NCBI GenBank assembly: GCA_019418625.1
Contig: DYBL01000032.1
Coordinates: forward strand, 1 to 6,113
DNA: 6,113 bases
DNA from: Clostridiales bacterium
GTDB taxonomy: Bacteria > Bacillota > Clostridia > Oscillospirales > Oscillospiraceae
Reading direction: 5' to 3'
Positions 1-5,455 of the stretch are shown one piece after another. Position numbers and translations under genes: made by a program. Each line of letters starts with the position of its first letter. Position 1 is the stretch's first letter. The notes under the pieces are model-generated. The model saw only the letters and a list, made by a program, of their open reading frames with translations, did no database searches and was not told the DNA's origin.

Positions 1-20
1 GGGGAAACCCGGGAGACATA

Positions 21-135
<115 letters not shown>

Positions 136-140
136 ACAAA

Positions 141-168
141 GACAGCTCATCTTGAGCTGTCTTTTTTT
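141..168 (+). terminator. Intrinsic terminator of the 5S rRNA / rrn operon
   Basis: A perfect 9-bp stem (GACAGCTCA at 141-149, TGAGCTGTC at 153-161) with a 3-nt loop is followed at once by seven T residues (162-168). This is a textbook Rho-independent terminator directly behind the 5S rRNA. Confidence 0.93.
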
Positions 169-178
169 GTTTCCCGCG

Positions 179-207
179 TTGTTTTTCTGTGCTTTTTGTG
201 GTAAACT
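179..207 (+). promoter_or_regulatory. Putative extended -10 promoter of the Tic20-like gene
   Basis: A -35-like TTGTTT (179-184) and a -10-like TAAACT (202-207) are separated by exactly 17 bp. TGG at 199-201 forms an extended -10 element. It lies after the rRNA terminator and about 38 bp upstream of the start codon at 246, so it is well placed to drive the two small membrane protein genes. Each hexamer matches the consensus only partly, so this is a pattern-based call. Confidence 0.45.
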
Positions 208-245
208 GTCGATAAAGTTCTAACGAATCAAGAGAGGATTATATC

Positions 246-515
246 ATGTTGGATTCCAAGACGACCGGGATCGTGGCATATATCACCTGGATCGGTTTGC
301 TGATCGCGCTGGTCGCCGGTGATCGGGAGGGTGCCAAATTTCATTTGAATCAGGCGCTGGTCATCTGGCTGGCAGGCCTGTTCAGCGTTATCCCCTGCAT
401 CGGCTGGCTGTGGGGCATTTTCTGCTTTATCTGTGCTGTGATCGGCTGCATCGCTGCCATCAACGGAGAGGAAAAGGCAGTGCCCCTGCTGGGTTCCATC
501 AAGCTTCTGAAGTAA
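246..515 (+). CDS. Small Tic20/DUF4870-like membrane protein
   Basis: An 89-residue integral membrane protein with about three hydrophobic segments, roughly residues 7-25, 36-50 and 52-72. The stretch KFHLNQALVIW (31-41) after the first helix, and the C-terminal PLLGSIKLL, are typical of the DUF4870/Tic20-like family of small bacterial membrane proteins. Members usually have about 100 residues, so this one is slightly short but looks complete. Family function is not established; similarity to the chloroplast protein-import subunit Tic20 does not prove a transport role. The ATG at 246 is preceded by AGAGAGGA (231-238) at 7 nt, a good ribosome binding site, and nothing upstream in frame is better. 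It is followed by a terminator-like hairpin, then by a DUF2752 gene on the same strand, so the two may be partly co-transcribed. Confidence 0.82.
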   Translation: MLDSKTTGIVAYITWIGLLIALVAGDREGAKFHLNQALVIWLAGLFSVIPCIGWLWGIFCFICAVIGCIAAINGEEKAVPLLGSIKLLK

Positions 516-520
516 GGAAA

Positions 521-549
521 AAGGCCGCAGATGCGGCCTTTTCTTATTT
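521..549 (+). terminator. Terminator-like hairpin between the two small membrane protein genes
   Basis: AAGGCCGC (521-528) pairs with GCGGCCTT (533-540) around a four-base AGAT loop and is followed by TTCTTATTT. It begins 5 nt after the stop codon at 513-515. The tail is T-rich but interrupted. Only 16 nt separate it from the next start codon and I see no promoter between, so it may act as a leaky terminator that lowers expression of the downstream DUF2752 gene. Confidence 0.7.
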
Positions 550-565
550 GGAAACGGAGAGATCT

Positions 566-973
566 ATGGGAAAAATCACAGATAAAGAAGTATATCCCGC
601 CATGTGGGTCACCCTGTTTTGCGCAGCAGGAGCTTATTTGCTATGGCGCTATGTGCTGGGGGCACCGACCATCAGCAGCTGCTGGATCTGGAAGCATCTG
701 CATTTGTACTGTCCGGGATGCGGAGGGACCAGGGCACTGATCGCCTTGGCACAAGGTCATCCGCTCCTGGCGCTGTGGTATCACCCTGCAGTTCCGCTTG
801 CGGTGGTATGGTGGACCATTTATATGGCTTCTCAGACGATCTGGCGGCTGCGTGGGAAGACCGGCTGGGTGCTGCGATACAGCGACCGGTGGCTGGCGGC
901 ATTTGCCCTGATTGTGGGAATCAATTGCATTGTGCACAATCTGCTGTTGGCGGCATTTGGCATCGGAATATGA
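566..973 (+). CDS. DUF2752 family membrane protein
   Basis: A 135-residue membrane protein with the family hallmark CPGCGGTRA at residues 49-57. Hydrophobic segments lie at about 12-31, 65-93 and 109-133, and the 73-HPAVPLAV region and a late Asn-rich helix (GINCIVHN, 118-125) are also seen in the family. The paired cysteines in CPGC (49, 52) suggest metal binding or redox chemistry, but DUF2752 has no proven function. The start at 566 is chosen because GGAGAG (556-561) lies just upstream. The reading frame is open back to 410, but that extension overlaps the previous gene and the hairpin and would add a charged, non-family N-terminus. Neighbouring Tic20-like and DUF2752 proteins recur in clostridia as far as I recall, so a shared membrane role is possible but unproven. 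Confidence 0.85.
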   Translation: MGKITDKEVYPAMWVTLFCAAGAYLLWRYVLGAPTISSCWIWKHLHLYCPGCGGTRALIALAQGHPLLALWYHPAVPLAVVWWTIYMASQTIWRLRGKTGWVLRYSDRWLAAFALIVGINCIVHNLLLAAFGIGI

Positions 974-1006
974 AAACGCACGATGGGTATGCCCCATCGT
1001 GCGTTT
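974..1006. terminator. Bidirectional intrinsic terminator between convergent genes
   Basis: A perfect 14-bp inverted repeat (AAACGCACGATGGG at 974-987, CCCATCGTGCGTTT at 993-1006) with a 5-nt loop. It starts at the stop codon of the DUF2752 gene (971-973) and ends 4 nt before the stop of the UPF0173 gene (1011-1013, minus strand). The flanking A and T runs give a T-rich 3' side on both strands, so it can end transcription from either direction. Confidence 0.88.
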
Positions 1007-1010
1007 GGCT

Positions 1011-1673
1011 TTACAAAGAGTATGTTTCCCCAGGTTCCAGTACAGCGGCCTGGAAACCGGCAGCGATGACGGCTTCCGCAAAGGCATGCGGGTCCTGGAC
1101 GATCAGCGGGAAAGTATTGTAGTGCATGGGGATCACCAGCTTGGGACGAATCATTTTTACGGCTCGCAGCGCATCCTTGGGACCCATGGTATATACATCC
1201 CCAATGGGCAGCAGGGCGACATCGATCTCCTCATCGGCCAGCAGCGCCATATCGGAGATCAGCGCCGTGTCACCGGCGTGATAGATCTTTTTCCCGCCGA
1301 TTTCCAGCAGGAACCCGCAGGAGAGACAGCCGGGCACACCGCTGCCATGAAGGGCGGGGACCAGCTTTACGCTGCCGAAGGGCAGCTTGCAGGTGCCGCC
1401 CAGATTGGCAGGGATCGTCTCCAGCCCTTGGGGGGCAAATACGGCAGATCCAAGTTCTACCGGACAGCAGATCCTGGCACCGGTCCGGCGGGCGATCTGT
1501 TCCGTATCGCCAATGTGGTCCCCGTGTCCGTGGGTCACACAGATATAGTCTGCCGACACGGCATCAGGCTTCACCGGCGCCAGCGGGTTTTCTGAAAGAT
1601 AGGGATCGGTCAGCACACGGCAGTTTCCGTCATCCAGCAAAAAGCAGGCGTGTCCTAAAAAAGTCAGATTCAT
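1011..1673 (-). CDS. UPF0173 metal-dependent hydrolase, metallo-beta-lactamase fold
   Basis: A 220-residue cytoplasmic hydrolase of the UPF0173 family (UlaG-like metallo-beta-lactamase fold), close to the usual family length. The zinc motif is H48-G-H50-G-D52-H53 (in CVTHGHGDHIGD). Further likely metal ligands are H109 (PALHGSG), D135 in YHAGDT (132-136) and H184 in PMHYNTFP. The N-terminus MNLTFLGHACFLL is the classic first strand. The physiological substrate of UPF0173 proteins is unknown; related enzymes cleave lactone or phosphodiester bonds. The ATG at 1673 is preceded by AAAGGGG (1686-1680) at 6 nt. It has its own likely promoter at 1743-1715, just past the end of the YczE-like gene, and ends at the bidirectional terminator. 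The transcript is probably monocistronic or also fed from upstream. Confidence 0.93.
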   Translation of the reverse strand: MNLTFLGHACFLLDDGNCRVLTDPYLSENPLAPVKPDAVSADYICVTHGHGDHIGDTEQIARRTGARICCPVELGSAVFAPQGLETIPANLGGTCKLPFGSVKLVPALHGSGVPGCLSCGFLLEIGGKKIYHAGDTALISDMALLADEEIDVALLPIGDVYTMGPKDALRAVKMIRPKLVIPMHYNTFPLIVQDPHAFAEAVIAAGFQAAVLEPGETYSL

Positions 1674-1714
1674 AAAATACCCCTTTCTTCTGTGAGCCTG
1701 TATGGTTTAAAGCC

Positions 1715-1743
1715 AGCATACCAGATTTTTTTCAGCCGGACAA
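1715..1743 (-). promoter_or_regulatory. Putative promoter of the UPF0173 hydrolase gene
   Basis: On the minus strand, TTGTCC (1743-1738) and TATGCT (1720-1715) are 17 bp apart, with TGG just before the -10 forming an extended -10 element. Expected transcription start is near 1708, giving a leader of about 35 nt with the AAAGGGG ribosome binding site. It sits in the 74-bp gap after the stop codon of the upstream gene (1748-1750). No terminator was found in that gap. Confidence 0.5.
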
Positions 1744-1747
1744 GGGG

Positions 1748-2434
1748 TCAGGGGCTGTGGGAACAGCGAAGGCTCCGGCAGGTCTGCTCCAGTGTCTCCT
1801 GTTCCAGTGCGCCGGGGGCTATGGCGGCTGCACGGAAGACCAGACCGATGCACGGGCCCAGCAGGAGGACGGAGAGAATGGTGCCCAGGCCCACCTGTCC
1901 ACCCAGACGCCAGCCGATCAAGGTGGCGGCGCCGTCCAGAACGATCCGGCAGCTGGCAATGGAGCGGCAGGTCTTTTTTGACAGCGCCACCATGAGCGCG
2001 TCCCGGGGGCCGGCGCCGAGCCCCTGGACCATATAGGCAAAGGTGCTCAGCGCCATCAGGCAGATGCCGGCCAGCATCAAAAGAATCCCGCCGGGGACCG
2101 TGCGCTGGCAGGGAATACAGTCCCACATCAGCAAAAGGTCGATGACAGGGCCGGGAAAAAACACACAGAACAGGGAGCCAAAGCCGATCCGCTCTCCCAA
2201 AATCAAAGCTGCACCGATCACGGCAAGGCTGACCAGAATATCGGCTGCGCCGAGCGAGAGCGGCGTGCAGCGGGTGAGACCCTGCTTGAGAACATTCCAG
2301 GGAGAAGTTCCGATATTTGCCTGTACCATGCAGACGATGCTGACTGCACACAAAAGCTGTCCGGTGACGGCGCTGTGAAAAAAACGATACCCGTAAGAGC
2401 GCTGCCGGACAGGCGCTTTCCTGCAGCGGTTCAT
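1748..2434 (-). CDS. YczE/YitT-family integral membrane protein
   Basis: A 228-residue polytopic membrane protein with about five to six hydrophobic segments after a basic N-terminus (MNRCRKAPVRQRSYGYR). It matches the YczE/YyaS/YitT family. The family's internal duplication is visible: repeat 1 has NIGTSPWNVLKQGL (40-53) and GFGSLFCVFFPGPVID (84-99); repeat 2 has GLGAGPRDALMVAL (138-151) and GLGTILSVLLLGPCIG (182-197). The family may transport small molecules, but no substrate is established. The ATG at 2434 has a perfect AAGGAGG (2447-2441) at 6 nt. It starts 30 bp after the hairpin that follows the transporter gene, and no convincing promoter fits in between, so read-through from the upstream operon is likely. 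The polar tail from about residue 206 is weakly conserved in type and may be specific to this lineage. Confidence 0.85.
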   Translation of the reverse strand: MNRCRKAPVRQRSYGYRFFHSAVTGQLLCAVSIVCMVQANIGTSPWNVLKQGLTRCTPLSLGAADILVSLAVIGAALILGERIGFGSLFCVFFPGPVIDLLLMWDCIPCQRTVPGGILLMLAGICLMALSTFAYMVQGLGAGPRDALMVALSKKTCRSIASCRIVLDGAATLIGWRLGGQVGLGTILSVLLLGPCIGLVFRAAAIAPGALEQETLEQTCRSLRCSHSP

Positions 2435-2463
2435 AGGCGACCTCCTTTTTTCATAAAACGATG

Positions 2464-2495
2464 TCTGCCGGCAGCCAAGAGCGGCTGCCGGCAGA
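2464..2495 (-). terminator. 13-bp hairpin after the transporter gene, probable leaky terminator
   Basis: A perfect 13-bp stem (TCTGCCGGCAGCC at 2464-2476 with GGCTGCCGGCAGA at 2483-2495) with a 6-nt loop, 19 bp past the NhaC-family stop codon. On the minus strand the stem is followed by CATCG and then only TTTT, so the U-tract is delayed and short. It could be an inefficient terminator or a 3'-end stabilising hairpin that lets some transcription continue into the YczE-like gene. Each arm contains the self-complementary decamer CTGCCGGCAG. Confidence 0.65.
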
Positions 2496-2514
2496 AGGAA
2501 AAGGGGGGAAGGAG

Positions 2515-3885
2515 TTATTTCAGAGAGACGACTTCGGTGTTTTCATCATACATGGCAATGCCGGCCTTTTCTTCCTTGGTACGGCCAAGACCAAACTGAA
2601 TGGTGCAGATGGAGACGATGGCCAGGAAGAACACATAGTAGTTGGCGGCGATGATGGAGAAGGGAGACAGACCGGTCAGCGTGATGCACAGCAGGACCTG
2701 GCCGCCATGGGGGATGATGCCCTGAACGATGCAGGAGAAGATGTCCAGCAGGGAGGCCACGCGCTTGGGAGCCACATTGTGCTTGGCGACCATTTCGCGG
2801 GTCAGAGGAGCAGCCATCAGGATAGCGATGGTGTTGTTGGCCAGGGCCGCGTCAAACACGGACACCATGCCGGCGGTCATATACTCGGCGCCCTTGCGGG
2901 TCTTGACCTGGCTGGTCATCTTCTTGACCAGCCAATCGATGGCGCCCAGCTCTTCCGCCACGCCGCTGATGCCGCGCAGCAGCAGCGCGATGATGCAGAT
3001 CTCATACATGCCGGACATACCGGAGGAGACTGCCTGTGCAAAGCCGATGGCATCCAGGGATCCGGTGGCAAAACCGACCACGGCGGCCACGATGATACCT
3101 GCCAGCAGGAGGATGAACACGTTGCAGCCGGTGAGGGCGAAGACCAGAACGAACAGGTAGGGGACCACCTTGATGATGTCATAGTGGAAATCACCCGTCA
3201 GCTCTGCGCCGCTGCCCACGATGGCCAGCACGATGATGGTGGCCACGGAAGCCACAGCTGCCATAGCGCCGTTCATCTTGAACTTGTCCCGCATTTCGCA
3301 CCCGGCACCGCGGGTGGCGGCGATGGTGGTATCGGAGATCATGGACAGATTGTCGCCGAACATGGCGCCGCCCAGCACTGCGGCAATGGCAATGGCCATG
3401 TTCAGATCAGCGCCTTCCGCAACGGCCACGGCAATGGGGCCGATGGCGGAGATGGTGCCCATGGAGGTACCCATGGCGGTGGCGATGAACGCGGAGATCA
3501 GGAAAATACCGGGGAACAGGAACTGGGCAGGAACCAGGCTCAAGCCCAGGTTGGCGGTGGCTTCCACGCCGCCCATGGCCTTGGCCACGCCGGAGAAGGC
3601 GCCGGCCAGCAGGAAGACCACCAGCATGATCATGGTGCCCTCATTGGCCATGCCCTTGCAGAAGGTATCCATACGGAATTCCATGCTGCGCTCTTTGCCG
3701 CCCATGGCAAGGCACACCAGCAGGGCTGCTACCAGCGCAGTGACACGGGGGATTTGCTTGAAGGAGTCACCGCCGTATCCCAAGGCGGTAAATACCAGAC
3801 CGCCGCCCAGATAAATGGCCAGGAACGTGAGGAGAGGGAAGAAACCCTTCCAACCATAATACTTCTTGTTGTTTTCCACAGACAT
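2515..3885 (-). CDS. NhaC-family sodium-coupled antiporter/transporter
   Basis: A 456-residue polytopic membrane protein of about 10-12 helices, normal for the NhaC ion transporter family. The signature GDNLSMISDTTIAATRGAG (177-195) is the family's conserved core motif. ALANNTIAI (347-355) and IIPHGGQ (390-396) are further polar breaks in helices of the kind that form the ion path. NhaC relatives include Na+/H+ antiporters, the malate-lactate antiporter MleN and many untested amino-acid-linked transporters. Its position 73 bp behind a PLP lyase gene, without a terminator, suggests it moves the lyase's substrate or product with Na+ or H+ exchange; this is inference. The ATG at 3885 has AAAGGAAG upstream (3896-3889) at about 4 nt. 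It ends just before a 13-bp hairpin. Calling it simply a Na+/H+ antiporter would go beyond the evidence. Confidence 0.9.
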   Translation of the reverse strand: MSVENNKKYYGWKGFFPLLTFLAIYLGGGLVFTALGYGGDSFKQIPRVTALVAALLVCLAMGGKERSMEFRMDTFCKGMANEGTMIMLVVFLLAGAFSGVAKAMGGVEATANLGLSLVPAQFLFPGIFLISAFIATAMGTSMGTISAIGPIAVAVAEGADLNMAIAIAAVLGGAMFGDNLSMISDTTIAATRGAGCEMRDKFKMNGAMAAVASVATIIVLAIVGSGAELTGDFHYDIIKVVPYLFVLVFALTGCNVFILLLAGIIVAAVVGFATGSLDAIGFAQAVSSGMSGMYEICIIALLLRGISGVAEELGAIDWLVKKMTSQVKTRKGAEYMTAGMVSVFDAALANNTIAILMAAPLTREMVAKHNVAPKRVASLLDIFSCIVQGIIPHGGQVLLCITLTGLSPFSIIAANYYVFFLAIVSICTIQFGLGRTKEEKAGIAMYDENTEVVSLK

Positions 3886-3958
3886 TCGCTTCCTTTCTCA
3901 GATAAAATCAACCATCCAGGGGAAAAGGAGGACTGCTCCGGGGAATGTGCGCAAAGAC

Positions 3959-5182
3959 TCAGATCGCCTCGAAAGCCTGTTCCAGATCGTGGATCAGATC
4001 CTTGGAGGACTCCAGGCCCACAGACATGCGGACCAGGCCGTCGGTGATGCCGGCCGCCAGGCGGGCTTCGGGAGAGACGCCCACGTGGGTCATGCTGGCG
4101 GGATGCTCGATGAGGGTATCGGGATCGCCCAGGGAGACAGCGATGGAGGCGATCTTCAGGTTGTTGAGGAGCTTCTTGCCGGCCTCAAAGCTGCTCAGGC
4201 CCTTGACGTCGTCCTTGAGCTCGAAGCTCAGGATGCCGCCGAAGAGACCGTTTTCCATCTGACGGCAGGCCAGCTCGTGGCTGGGGCTGCTCTCAAGACC
4301 GGGATAATAGACCGTCTTGACATAGGGGTTCTGCTCCAGATACTTGGCCACGGCCATGGCGTTCTGGCAATGCCGCTCCACACGCAGAGCCAGGGTCTTC
4401 ATGCCGCGCAGTACCAGATAGCTGTTGAAGGGGGAGGGCGGGCAGCCGTTGATCTTGGTCATGCAGTTGCTGCGCAGCTGCTTCATATCCTCTGCGGAGC
4501 CGACAACCACGCCGCCCAGGGCATCGCCGTGGCCGTTGATGTACTTGGTGATGGAGTGGAGCACGATGTCGGCGCCCAGCTTCAGCACGTGCTGGATGGG
4601 GGGAGGAGCGAAGGTGCCGTCCACTACCACGCGGATGTCCTTGCCCACGGTGGCCTTCACGGCAGCCACATCGGTGACCTTGATCATGGGGTTGTTGGGC
4701 GTCTCAAAGTAAACCATCTTGGTGTTGGGCCGGATGGCGGCTTTCAGCGCCTCCAGATCGGAGGTATCCACCCGGGAGACCTCAATGCCCAGATTGGGCA
4801 GATTGGTGGTGGCAACATGGTTGGTACCGCCGTAGACAGAGTTATCAAAGATGACGTGATCGCCGCACTTGAGGAATGCCAGCATCACGGAGCCAACAGC
4901 GCCCATGCCGGAGGCGGTGGCCACGGCGTCCTCGCCGCCTTCCATAGCCGCGCACTTGAGCTCGAAAGCGCGGGTGGTGGGGTTGCCGCCGCGGGTATAG
5001 ACGGGGTGATAACCGGGGATCTGGTTGGCAAACTTGGCAGCGCCTTCTTCCACAGTCTCAAAGCAGAAAGTGGAGGTTTGATAGATGGGGGTGGCCAGGG
5101 AGCCATAGGCGCTGTCGTGCTCCTGACCGGCATGAATGATCATCGTTTCAAAGTCCACGCTGTTCCAATCAAGCTTGCTCAT
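3959..5182 (-). CDS. Methionine gamma-lyase-like Cys/Met metabolism PLP enzyme
   Basis: A 407-residue fold-type I PLP enzyme of the Cys/Met metabolism family, full length. Methionine gamma-lyase splits L-methionine into methanethiol, 2-oxobutyrate and ammonia; relatives act on cystathionine or homocysteine. Visible landmarks are YTRGGNPT (62-69, Tyr62 and Arg64 touching the neighbouring subunit's PLP phosphate), SGMGA (91-95), DNSVYGGT (113-120, Tyr117 as catalytic Tyr), PLP-binding D188, Schiff-base K213 in HSITKY, and carboxylate-binding R385 in GLVRMSVGLE. HPASMTH (360-366) is typical of methionine gamma-lyases. Gly119 stands where well-studied methionine gamma-lyases have the specificity Cys, and the equivalent of their Lys240-Asp241 pair appears to be Thr-Lys. 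Substrate is therefore uncertain, so no gene symbol is given. The ATG at 5182 has GGAGG (5194-5190) at 7 nt. It is the first gene after a strong regulated promoter, divergent from a GntR regulator. Confidence 0.88.
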   Translation of the reverse strand: MSKLDWNSVDFETMIIHAGQEHDSAYGSLATPIYQTSTFCFETVEEGAAKFANQIPGYHPVYTRGGNPTTRAFELKCAAMEGGEDAVATASGMGAVGSVMLAFLKCGDHVIFDNSVYGGTNHVATTNLPNLGIEVSRVDTSDLEALKAAIRPNTKMVYFETPNNPMIKVTDVAAVKATVGKDIRVVVDGTFAPPPIQHVLKLGADIVLHSITKYINGHGDALGGVVVGSAEDMKQLRSNCMTKINGCPPSPFNSYLVLRGMKTLALRVERHCQNAMAVAKYLEQNPYVKTVYYPGLESSPSHELACRQMENGLFGGILSFELKDDVKGLSSFEAGKKLLNNLKIASIAVSLGDPDTLIEHPASMTHVGVSPEARLAAGITDGLVRMSVGLESSKDLIHDLEQAFEAI

Positions 5183-5215
5183 GATAGTACCTCCAATAAA
5201 ATGTAGAATGAAAAA

Positions 5216-5226
5216 ACATCAGATGT
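5216..5226. repeat. Short palindrome in the lyase leader
   Basis: ACATC-A-GATGT is a perfect 5-1-5 palindrome, inside the predicted untranslated leader of the lyase gene (transcription start near 5237, start codon 5182). It could be a downstream operator or a small RNA hairpin. At this size it could also be chance. Confidence 0.3.
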
Positions 5227-5253
5227 CTTATCTCAATGCTTCAAATATAAGAC
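5225..5253. repeat. Inverted repeat flanking the lyase transcription start
   Basis: GTCTTAT (5225-5231) and ATAAGAC (5247-5253) form a 7-bp inverted repeat with a 15-nt spacer. The right arm overlaps the -10 box (5249-5244) and the predicted start point (about 5237) lies between the arms. The centre-to-centre distance is 22 bp, about two helical turns, which would suit a dimeric regulator, but no family assignment is possible by eye. Confidence 0.3.
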
Positions 5254-5272
5254 TTCTGACAACTGTTGTCAA
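5244..5272 (-). promoter_or_regulatory. Near-consensus sigma-A promoter of the lyase-transporter operon
   Basis: On the minus strand a perfect -35 TTGACA (5272-5267) is separated by exactly 17 bp from TATATT (5249-5244), a five-of-six match to the -10 consensus. The predicted start near 5237 gives a leader of about 55 nt with GGAGG before the ATG at 5182. This is by far the strongest promoter-like sequence in the window and suggests high expression when not repressed. Confidence 0.85.
5257..5271. promoter_or_regulatory. Candidate operator overlapping the lyase -35 box
   Basis: TGACAAC-T-GTTGTCA is a perfect 7-1-7 palindrome. Its right arm covers most of the -35 hexamer and the rest lies in the spacer, a position where a bound dimer would block RNA polymerase. 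The divergently encoded FadR-type GntR protein (5473 onward) is the obvious candidate ligand, since such regulators bind short palindromes with GT and AC steps. The binding partner is inference; the palindrome itself is plain in the sequence. Confidence 0.7.
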
Positions 5273-5376
5273 TCACGCGAATTAACTAAGAAAAAATAGG
5301 TGAATTTGTATAAAAATACTGGAGTGAGACAAAAGCGTGCTGTGGGAGATGTAAAGAGCCGATGAAAAGAAAATAG

Positions 5377-5405
5377 TTGTACGCCCCAAGGAATTATGGT
5401 AAAGT
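5377..5405 (+). promoter_or_regulatory. Putative extended -10 promoter of the GntR regulator gene
   Basis: TTGTAC (5377-5382) and TAAAGT (5400-5405) are 17 bp apart, with TGG (5397-5399) as an extended -10 element. Predicted start is near 5412, giving a leader of about 60 nt to the GTG at 5473. The -35 overlaps GTTGTAC, which shares GTTGT with one arm of the lyase operator, so weak autoregulation is conceivable. The rest of the 290-bp divergent intergenic region (5183-5472) shows no RNA structure or gene that I can support. Confidence 0.45.
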
Positions 5406-5424
5406 AAACATATATTTCCTGGGG
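5384..5424. repeat. Inverted repeat bracketing the regulator promoter
   Basis: CCCCAAGGAA (5384-5393) and TTTCCTGGGG (5415-5424) are near-perfect inverted copies: nine pairs with a single bulged A. The arms lie on either side of the extended -10 box, about 31 bp apart centre to centre, near three helical turns. This is compatible with autoregulatory half-sites. An RNA hairpin is unlikely because the left arm lies upstream of the predicted start. Confidence 0.4.
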
Positions 5425-5455
5425 AGGAGCGTCTGCCGGGTACGGCGGTCATAAG

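Noticed and set aside
410..565. An upstream start extending the DUF2752 protein by 52 residues
   Set aside because: It would overlap the Tic20-like gene and cross the hairpin, and adds a basic, non-hydrophobic stretch unlike the family. The ATG at 566 has its own ribosome binding site.
912..1595. A 227-codon plus-strand open frame opposite the UPF0173 gene
   Set aside because: It runs through the bidirectional terminator and opposite a gene with an intact HxHxDH motif. There is no domain signal.
1674..1747. A possible terminator after the YczE-like gene
   Set aside because: Only a 5-bp CAGCC/GGCTG stem with a large loop is present, followed on the minus strand by A residues rather than T.
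2433..2454. A seven-codon leader frame (MKKGGRL) on the minus strand, overlapping the YczE-like start as ATGA
   Set aside because: It contains the ribosome binding site itself and has none of its own. It is most likely chance.
2447..2475. A -35/-10-like pair (TTGGCT, 17 bp, TATGAA) before the YczE-like gene
   Set aside because: The predicted transcription start would fall in the AGGAGG ribosome binding site, so the message would not be translatable in the normal way. The -35 also lies within the hairpin.
2461..4047. A 528-codon plus-strand open frame across the NhaC-family gene
   Set aside because: It is antisense to a clear transporter, and its product is a low-complexity mix of Gly, His, Asp and Gln typical of GC-rich antisense frames. 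It has no recognisable domain.
3866..5206. A 446-codon plus-strand open frame across the lyase gene
   Set aside because: It is antisense to a full-length PLP enzyme with intact catalytic motifs. The predicted protein has skewed Gly/His/Ala content and no family resemblance.
5309..5314. A TATAAA box as a plus-strand promoter for the regulator
   Set aside because: No acceptable -35 sequence lies 16-18 bp upstream, and the TTGTAC/TAAAGT pair at 5377-5405 fits better.
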